Positions 58,900-64,000 of a stretch of DNA of 64,000 nucleotides are shown in pieces. The stretch comes from DIGJ01 sp041821315. GTDB lineage: Bacteria; Bacillota; Clostridia; Lachnospirales; Lachnospiraceae. The stretch is from assembly GCA_041821315.1 (NCBI GenBank), contig JBGUEO010000008.1:1-64000 (forward strand), in the 5' to 3' direction. Positions within the stretch are counted from its first letter, which is position 1. Each line of letters opens with the position of its first letter. The notes below the pieces were generated by a model, which was not told the DNA's origin, searched no databases, and worked only from the letters and a program-made list of their open reading frames with translations. A program made the translations under genes and the position numbers.

Positions 58900-60336
58900 T
58901 TATTGTAAATCCATCAGCTCTTTCACTACTTCATTTACCACACTTGGATCCGCTTTCCCCTTCATTTCCCTCATTGTCTGACCAACAATAAATCCCATTG
59001 CCTTTGTTTTTCCTGCTTTATAGTCTAAAACCGATTGAGGATTTGCTTGTATCATCTTTTCTACGGTTTCTCGAAGTGCACCTTCATCGTTTACAGTTTT
59101 TAAGCCTTTTTCCTCTACGTAACATTCTGGTTCCATATCTTCTAAGAATATTTGTTCAAATACTTCCTTTGCAACGGTACCATTGATTACCTTACTCTCT
59201 ACGAGTTCAATCAATTTTGCAAGATGCTTTGGTGAAAATTTTATTTCATCCACATCCATTTCTTTTTCTTTTAAAAGACGCAATGTCTCTACCATAAGCC
59301 AATTGGATACTTTTTTCGGAAGATTGCAAATAGCAACTGTTTCTTCAAAAATATCAGATAATTTTTTAGATCCAGTGATAATAGAAATATCATACTCCGG
59401 TATATCGTATTCTTTTTTATAACGAACTATTTTTTCATCCCGTAACTCTGGCTGTCTCTCTTTTACATCTCTTAACCATTCATCACTAATTACAATTGGT
59501 ACTAAGTCTGGTTCTGGAAAATAACGATAATCTTGTGCGTCTTCTTTGGATCGCATCGCATACGAATATTCTTTGTTATCATCCCATCGTCTTGTCTCTT
59601 GAATCACTCTTTTCCCATCTTCAATCAGTTCAATTTGGCGTTTTCTTTCCCCTTCAATTGCTCTCGCAATTGCCTTAAAAGAGTTTAGATTTTTCATTTC
59701 CGTTCGAGTACCAAATTCCTTTTCACCGACTTCACGTATAGATAAATTCACATCCGCCCGCATGGAGCCTTCCTGTAATTTACAATCGGAAGCTCCCAAA
59801 TACTGAATGATAAGTCGAAGTTTTTCTAAATATGCAATTACCTCATCTGCCGAACGCATATCTGGCTCAGAAACAATCTCTATTAACGGTACTCCAGAAC
59901 GATTGTAATCGACTAATGAACAATCCTCCCATTCATCATGAATTAACTTTCCTGCATCTTCTTCCATATGAATCTCATGAATTCCGATTACTTTCTTTCC
60001 CGCTATTGTCTCAATTTCAATTCCTCCATCACGACAAATTGGAAGATACAACTGTGAAATCTGATAATTTTGTGGATTATCTGGATAAAAATAATTTTTA
60101 CGATCAAATTTGCAATATTGCGTTATGTTACAATCTGTTGCAAGCCCCACTGCCATTGCATATTCAACCACCTGCTTATTTAATACAGGAAGCGAACCTG
60201 GCATACCAGTACAAACAGGACAAGTATGCGTATTGGGTGCACCACCAAATGCTGTGCTGCAGGAGCAGAATATTTTTGTTTTCGTTGCCAGTTCAACATG
60301 GACTTCAAGTCCAATTACAGTTTCATATTGTTTCAC
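58900..60336 (-). CDS. gatB: Asp-tRNA(Asn)/Glu-tRNA(Gln) amidotransferase subunit B
   Basis: The 478-residue protein starts MKQYETVIGLEVHVELATKT and shows the family core: C-SCSTAFGGAPNTHTCPVCTG, N-PQNYQISQLYLPICRDGG, N-RSGVPLIEIVSEPDMR, E-GSMRADVNLS. The YqeY tail (~330-478) binds the tRNA. It hands the mischarged tRNA to the kinase/transamidase site. It is the last gene of the operon. Confidence 0.97.
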   Translation of the reverse strand: MKQYETVIGLEVHVELATKTKIFCSCSTAFGGAPNTHTCPVCTGMPGSLPVLNKQVVEYAMAVGLATDCNITQYCKFDRKNYFYPDNPQNYQISQLYLPICRDGGIEIETIAGKKVIGIHEIHMEEDAGKLIHDEWEDCSLVDYNRSGVPLIEIVSEPDMRSADEVIAYLEKLRLIIQYLGASDCKLQEGSMRADVNLSIREVGEKEFGTRTEMKNLNSFKAIARAIEGERKRQIELIEDGKRVIQETRRWDDNKEYSYAMRSKEDAQDYRYFPEPDLVPIVISDEWLRDVKERQPELRDEKIVRYKKEYDIPEYDISIITGSKKLSDIFEETVAICNLPKKVSNWLMVETLRLLKEKEMDVDEIKFSPKHLAKLIELVESKVINGTVAKEVFEQIFLEDMEPECYVEEKGLKTVNDEGALRETVEKMIQANPQSVLDYKAGKTKAMGFIVGQTMREMKGKADPSVVNEVVKELMDLQ

Positions 60337-60348
60337 TCTTTTCTCCTC

Positions 60349-61800
60349 CTATTCTTCCCCATTTTTTCTTATTGTTTCATATGCATATGCTGCACGAATG
60401 ATTGTTTTTTCCTGAAAGCAATCTCCAATCAACTGTACCCCAATTGGCAAACCTTTCTGATCCTTACCACATGGCAAACTCATTGCCGGAAGTCCAGCGA
60501 GATTAATAGCAATCGTATAGATATCTCCCAAATACATCTTGATTGGATCCACTAGACTCTGACCTAACTTTGGTGCAGTTGTTGGTGCCACTGGACCTAA
60601 AATAACATCATATGTCTTAAATGCCTCATCAAATGCTTTCTTAATTAATGCTTTTGTGCGTAATGCTTTTAAATAATAGGCATCATAGTATCCAGAGCTT
60701 AAAACAAAGGAACCTAGCATAATTCTGCGCTTCACTTCTGCTCCAAAGCCTTCCGAACGCGTCTTTTTATACATTTTATGAAGCCCATCAAAGTTTTTAG
60801 TTCGATATCCATATTTAACTCCATCAAACCTTGCTAAGTTCGAGCTTGCTTCGGCAGAAGCAATCACATAATAAGCAGGAATCGCATATTCTACCAGTGG
60901 AAGGTCAAACCATTCTACAATGGCTCCTTTTTTCTTCAAGACATCAGCTACCTTTAAAACTGCATCTTTTACTTCTTCGTCAAGACCCTCTGCAAAATAT
61001 CCTTTCGGAAGACCAATCTTTAATCCTCTTACATCTTCCGTTAATGCCGATGTAAAATCATATTCCTCTCTCTCTACACTGGTACTATCCTTTTTATCAT
61101 AGCAGGCAATCGTTTCTAAGATTGCTGCACAATCACTAACATCCTTTGCTACTGGTCCAATCTGATCGAGAGACGATCCATAGGCAATCAATCCATATCG
61201 AGATACCGTTCCATAGGTCGGCTTAATTCCGGTTACACCGCAAAAGGAACTCGGTTGACGAATCGAACCCCCTGTATCTGAACCAAGTGCACAAAAAGTT
61301 TCTTTGGCTGCTACTGCAGCACACGATCCACCCGATGATCCACCTGGTACATGTTCTTCATTCCATGGGTTTTTTGTTACTCCAAAATACGAAGTCTCCG
61401 TTGTACTTCCCATTGCAAACTCATCCATGTTTGTCTTTCCAATAATAATCGCTCCTGCCTCTTCTAAGCGAAGTACTGCTTGTGCAGTATAAGTAGGAAT
61501 AAAATTTTCTAATATTTTGGAGCTACACGTAGTTAACAAATCCTTGGTACACATATTATCTTTGATCGCTATTGGTACTCCTGCAAGAGGTCCTGTAAGA
61601 ATGCCTTCTTCAATTTGTTTTTGTACCTGAACTGCTCTTTTTCTTGCACCTTCCGCATCCACTGTTACATAACAGTGAAATACATTTTCTGATTTCTTTA
61701 TTTGATCTAAAACCGCTTCAGTTGCTTCTACACTTGTAGTCTCTCCTGCCTTTATCTTTTTGGCAAGGTCGATCGCTGTCAATTCTAAAATGTTATCCAT
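60349..61800 (-). CDS. gatA: Asp-tRNA(Asn)/Glu-tRNA(Gln) amidotransferase subunit A
   Basis: The 483-residue amidase releases ammonia from glutamine. It has the Ser-cisSer-Lys triad: Lys80 in PIAIKDNMCT, and the Ser residues in P-GGSSGGSCAAVAA and D-TGGSIRQPSSFCG. Start is ATG 61800 after AGGAGGTGGTAAAA; the GTG at 61809 is inside that site. The 12-nt gaps to gatC and gatB fit one transcript. Confidence 0.97.
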   Translation of the reverse strand: MDNILELTAIDLAKKIKAGETTSVEATEAVLDQIKKSENVFHCYVTVDAEGARKRAVQVQKQIEEGILTGPLAGVPIAIKDNMCTKDLLTTCSSKILENFIPTYTAQAVLRLEEAGAIIIGKTNMDEFAMGSTTETSYFGVTKNPWNEEHVPGGSSGGSCAAVAAKETFCALGSDTGGSIRQPSSFCGVTGIKPTYGTVSRYGLIAYGSSLDQIGPVAKDVSDCAAILETIACYDKKDSTSVEREEYDFTSALTEDVRGLKIGLPKGYFAEGLDEEVKDAVLKVADVLKKKGAIVEWFDLPLVEYAIPAYYVIASAEASSNLARFDGVKYGYRTKNFDGLHKMYKKTRSEGFGAEVKRRIMLGSFVLSSGYYDAYYLKALRTKALIKKAFDEAFKTYDVILGPVAPTTAPKLGQSLVDPIKMYLGDIYTIAINLAGLPAMSLPCGKDQKGLPIGVQLIGDCFQEKTIIRAAYAYETIRKNGEE

Positions 61801-61812
61801 TTTTACCACCTC

Positions 61813-62106
61813 CTAATCTACTGTTTTGGGAACTATAAAACTTCCATCTTTTTGTGCTGGAGCATTTCTAAGGATTGCGTCACGCTCATCGTGGTTTGTG
61901 ATCTCATCTTCTCGAAATACATTATTTACTGGAAAAACATGTGACATTGGCTCAACACCTTTTGTATCTAATTCATTTAATTTATCAATATAGTCAAGCA
62001 TACTTCCCATATCCCGTTTTGCATGCTCCTTATCTTCTTCCGATAATTCAAGTTTTGCTAAAATACCTACATATTCGATGGTTTCATCCGTAATTATATT
62101 TGCCAC
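61813..62106 (-). CDS. gatC: Asp-tRNA(Asn)/Glu-tRNA(Gln) amidotransferase subunit C
   Basis: The 97-residue subunit (MANIITDETIEYVGILAKLE) stabilises the A-B complex. It contains K-LELSEEDKEHAKRDMGSMLDYIDKLNELDT, M-SHVFPVNNVFREDE and D-AILRNAP, all typical of GatC. AGGAGGCCAAAAAGTGGC-like sequence precedes its ATG. Confidence 0.95.
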   Translation of the reverse strand: MANIITDETIEYVGILAKLELSEEDKEHAKRDMGSMLDYIDKLNELDTKGVEPMSHVFPVNNVFREDEITNHDERDAILRNAPAQKDGSFIVPKTVD

Positions 62107-62117
62107 TTTTTGGCCTC

Positions 62118-63449
62118 CTATGGTTCTAATCTGCTTAAGTCTCTTGGGAACATTGTCGTTTCTCTTACATTTTCTTCGTCGAGTAATTTCATCGTAAGTC
62201 GTTCCAATCCAAGTCCAAGTCCACCATGAGGGGGCATTCCATGTTTAAATATCATAAGATAATGCTCCATTCCTTCTGTGGTCATGCCTCGTTTTTCTAT
62301 TTTTTCTAACAACATCGAGTAGTCATGAATCCTTTGTCCACCCGTTGTAATTTCCATTCCTTTAAATAACAAATCAAAACTCAAAGTAAATGTAGTATCA
62401 TCTGGATCATCCATTGCATAGAATGGTCGCTTTTTAGATGGGTAATGCGTAACAAAAACAAAATCCGCATCCAATTCTTCTTTGAAATAACGACTGATTA
62501 GTACTTCCTCTTCTGGTTCTAAATCATATGGGTTTTTAATGGTTCGATTATATTTTTCGGATACCAACCGTTTTGCATCATCAAAACGAACTTGAGGAAT
62601 CACATCCGTCTTTGGCAGATTAACCCCTAAAATTTTTAATTCCTTCGCATACTCTCTTTCTAAAAGATGCATTGCATACTGTAAAAATCCAGTTTCCATT
62701 GACATTATATCTTCGAATCCTTCAATATATCCCATTTCAAAATCAAGACTGGTATACTCATTTAAATGCCGTTTCGTATTATGTTTTTCTGCACGAAATA
62801 CAGGCGCTGTCTCAAAGACACGATCATACACACCAACCATAGTTTGTTTATAAAACTGAGGGCTCTGTTCCAGAATTGCTTTTTTCCCAAAATAGTCCAA
62901 CTTAAAAATATTGGAACCACCTTCTGCCCCTTTTGCTCCTATTTTCGGTGTTCTAATTTCCGTAAATCCTTCCTGATATAAAAAATCACGAAATCCGCGA
63001 ACAAGACCTTCTTGTAATTTAAAGATTGCTCTCTCTCTAATATTTCTCAGTGAAATCGGACGAAGTGATAGCTTTGTTTCGAGCGACGTATTTAGTTTCC
63101 ATTTTGCTATTGGTATTGGCATTGCTTCAACAGGCTCCGATAATACCGTTACTTCGCGCAAACGAAGTTCTACTCCATTGGGTGCTCTGTCTTCGCTTTG
63201 TACAATTCCTTCCACTAAAAGTGTACTTGCTTCTTTGATGTCTTTTAGTTCAAAGTTTGTAACTCCTTCTTCAAACACACATTGTAAAAGTCCTTCTCTT
63301 TTTCTTAAAACTACAAATGCAACATCTCCCATATCACGAATGGTATGAACCGCTCCATTTACTTTTACAGTAGTTCCTTCCCTATCTTCTTCTAATAACT
63401 GGGAGAGTTCTAATGTATCTTTTTTCTTAACTCCTGATACAAATTCCAT
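62118..63449 (-). CDS. aspS: Aspartyl-tRNA synthetase, archaeal-type (probably non-discriminating)
   Basis: The 443-residue synthetase is of the short archaeal/eukaryal kind: no GAD insertion and about 150 residues shorter than bacterial AspRS. Anticodon-binding OB fold in the N-terminal 110 residues; class II motif 2 region V-F-ETAPVFRAEKHNTKRHLNEYTSLDFEM and motif 3 G-GLGLGLERLTMKLL. Such AspRSs often charge both tRNAAsp and tRNAAsn. Its place before gatCAB supports the second function. A GGAGGACATAAT site precedes ATG 63449. Confidence 0.93.
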   Translation of the reverse strand: MEFVSGVKKKDTLELSQLLEEDREGTTVKVNGAVHTIRDMGDVAFVVLRKREGLLQCVFEEGVTNFELKDIKEASTLLVEGIVQSEDRAPNGVELRLREVTVLSEPVEAMPIPIAKWKLNTSLETKLSLRPISLRNIRERAIFKLQEGLVRGFRDFLYQEGFTEIRTPKIGAKGAEGGSNIFKLDYFGKKAILEQSPQFYKQTMVGVYDRVFETAPVFRAEKHNTKRHLNEYTSLDFEMGYIEGFEDIMSMETGFLQYAMHLLEREYAKELKILGVNLPKTDVIPQVRFDDAKRLVSEKYNRTIKNPYDLEPEEEVLISRYFKEELDADFVFVTHYPSKKRPFYAMDDPDDTTFTLSFDLLFKGMEITTGGQRIHDYSMLLEKIEKRGMTTEGMEHYLMIFKHGMPPHGGLGLGLERLTMKLLDEENVRETTMFPRDLSRLEP

Positions 63450-63523
63450 AATTATGTCCTCCTGTAAATAAGATTGTTTCCTACATCGAAATTTTTCAAA
63501 ATGCTTAATTTATTGCCCACACG

Positions 63524-63559
63524 CAAAAAAATCCCGAAGTAGTGTTTGCTACTTCGGGA
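63524..63559 (-). terminator. T-box terminator hairpin
   Basis: Arms TCCCGAAGTAG and CTACTTCGGGA form an 11-bp stem, followed by T7 on the minus strand. It competes with the antiterminator that uses the T-box core. Confidence 0.88.
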
Positions 63560-63812
63560 CGGATTGTTCAAATCCGCGGTACCACCCGCATTGAAAAAGT
63601 TACTGTCAATCAACTTCTTCCTCTCATAAACACTTAACGCGTATTAACGCATAAACCTACTTTTGTCCTATGACATTTGTTCAGCCTATGAGCTCCAGAG
63701 TGTTCCTCCATCTACTTATCATGAATCGAGAGCTCTCAGTCGGTGACTCTACGTTCCTGTCTTTCCATGCAATCAGTAAATTTTAGTCTCTTTCATTGCT
63801 TCTTCACTATAT
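63524..63812 (-). ncRNA. T-box leader of aspS-gatCAB operon
   Basis: The minus strand has the 14-nt T-box core GGGTGGTACCGCGG at 63587-63574, in an antiterminator context, followed by a terminator hairpin. Upstream lies a long Stem I with an AGAGA-type motif near 63790. A specifier candidate is GAAC at 63705-63702: it contains AAC (Asn) and, overlapping, GAA (Glu). Uncharged tRNA would favour readthrough into aspS. Confidence 0.9.
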
Positions 63813-63900
63813 ATTAATCAATTTGATACTAACCTTATCATAAAAGCATTCATTTGACAAGTACTTTTTGCATTCACTCTATTGTATGTGTAACGCGTTA

Positions 63901-64000
63901 TCAAAATAAACCCTTGAAGAATTCAACAATTGCTTGCATTAATTCCTGAAAAAAATTGCTAAAACTTGTTCCAATTTTATCGGTATCCACACCCATATCA
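63901..64000 (-). CDS. 3' end of an unidentified leftward gene
   Basis: Thirty-two codons are visible, reading M-GVDTDKIGTSFSNFFQELM then Q-A-I-V-E-F-F-K-G-L-F to TGA 63901. The end is an amphipathic, Phe-rich helix. Nothing upstream can be seen, so no function is given. The reading frame and orientation match the operon strand. Confidence 0.55.
   Translation of the reverse strand, partial: DMGVDTDKIGTSFSNFFQELMQAIVEFFKGLF

Overview
The window is low-GC, Gram-positive (Clostridia) DNA, most likely from a Lachnospiraceae-type anaerobe. The grounds are strong GGAGG ribosome binding sites with frequent TTG/GTG starts, a T-box-controlled aspS-gatCAB operon with a short archaeal-type AspRS, luxS/pfs, gltBD and ferritin, and prophage genes of the kinds usual in Lachnospiraceae phages. 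The species cannot be named from sequence alone.

Positions 1 to about 40006 are the right-hand part of a prophage whose left end, including most of the lysis genes, lies outside the window. The late genes run leftward on the minus strand. They pair a lambda-type head module (terminase Nu1/A, gpW, portal B, protease C with a nested scaffold start, decoration D, capsid E; 23.5 to 15.9 kb) with a P2/Mu-type contractile tail (sheath, tube, E/E' chaperone with a predicted -1 frameshift, tape measure, X, D, V, U, gp25/W, J, I, tail fibre; 14.5 to 0.8 kb). Between 23.8 and 35.6 kb lies the leftward early/middle region: two tyrosine recombinases, a DUF1492-like late regulator, a cluster of tiny Cys-rich proteins, a small DPPH-motif methyltransferase, a DNA cytosine-C5 methyltransferase broken into three frames and carrying three poly-G tracts, a replication initiator, and many very small proteins. 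Two short rightward genes sit here behind near-identical promoter/operator repeats.

The immunity region (35.6 to 40.0 kb) holds divergent promoters that share a CGAGACG motif, a rightward XRE repressor, a second small XRE regulator with palindromic sites, a lipoprotein (possible lysogenic conversion gene), a DinD homologue and a large serine integrase. The integrase stop codon lies 1 bp before the 3' part of an interrupted AGCS-type sodium:amino-acid symporter gene. That gene is therefore the likely integration target, and the right attachment site is near 40000.

From 40.4 kb on is host chromosome: a leftward pfs-luxS-MATE-HEAT/methyltransferase-DJ-1 operon, a methyl-accepting chemotaxis protein, gltBD (glutamate synthase) behind a leader with a terminator hairpin, a GNAT acetyltransferase, a heterodimeric ABC exporter pair with one degenerate ATPase site, ferritin, and aspS-gatC-gatA-gatB behind a T-box. 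The last operon serves tRNA-dependent amidation: a probably non-discriminating AspRS charges tRNAAsn with Asp, and GatCAB converts it to Asn (and Glu-tRNAGln to Gln). The window ends in the 3' tail of an unidentified leftward gene.
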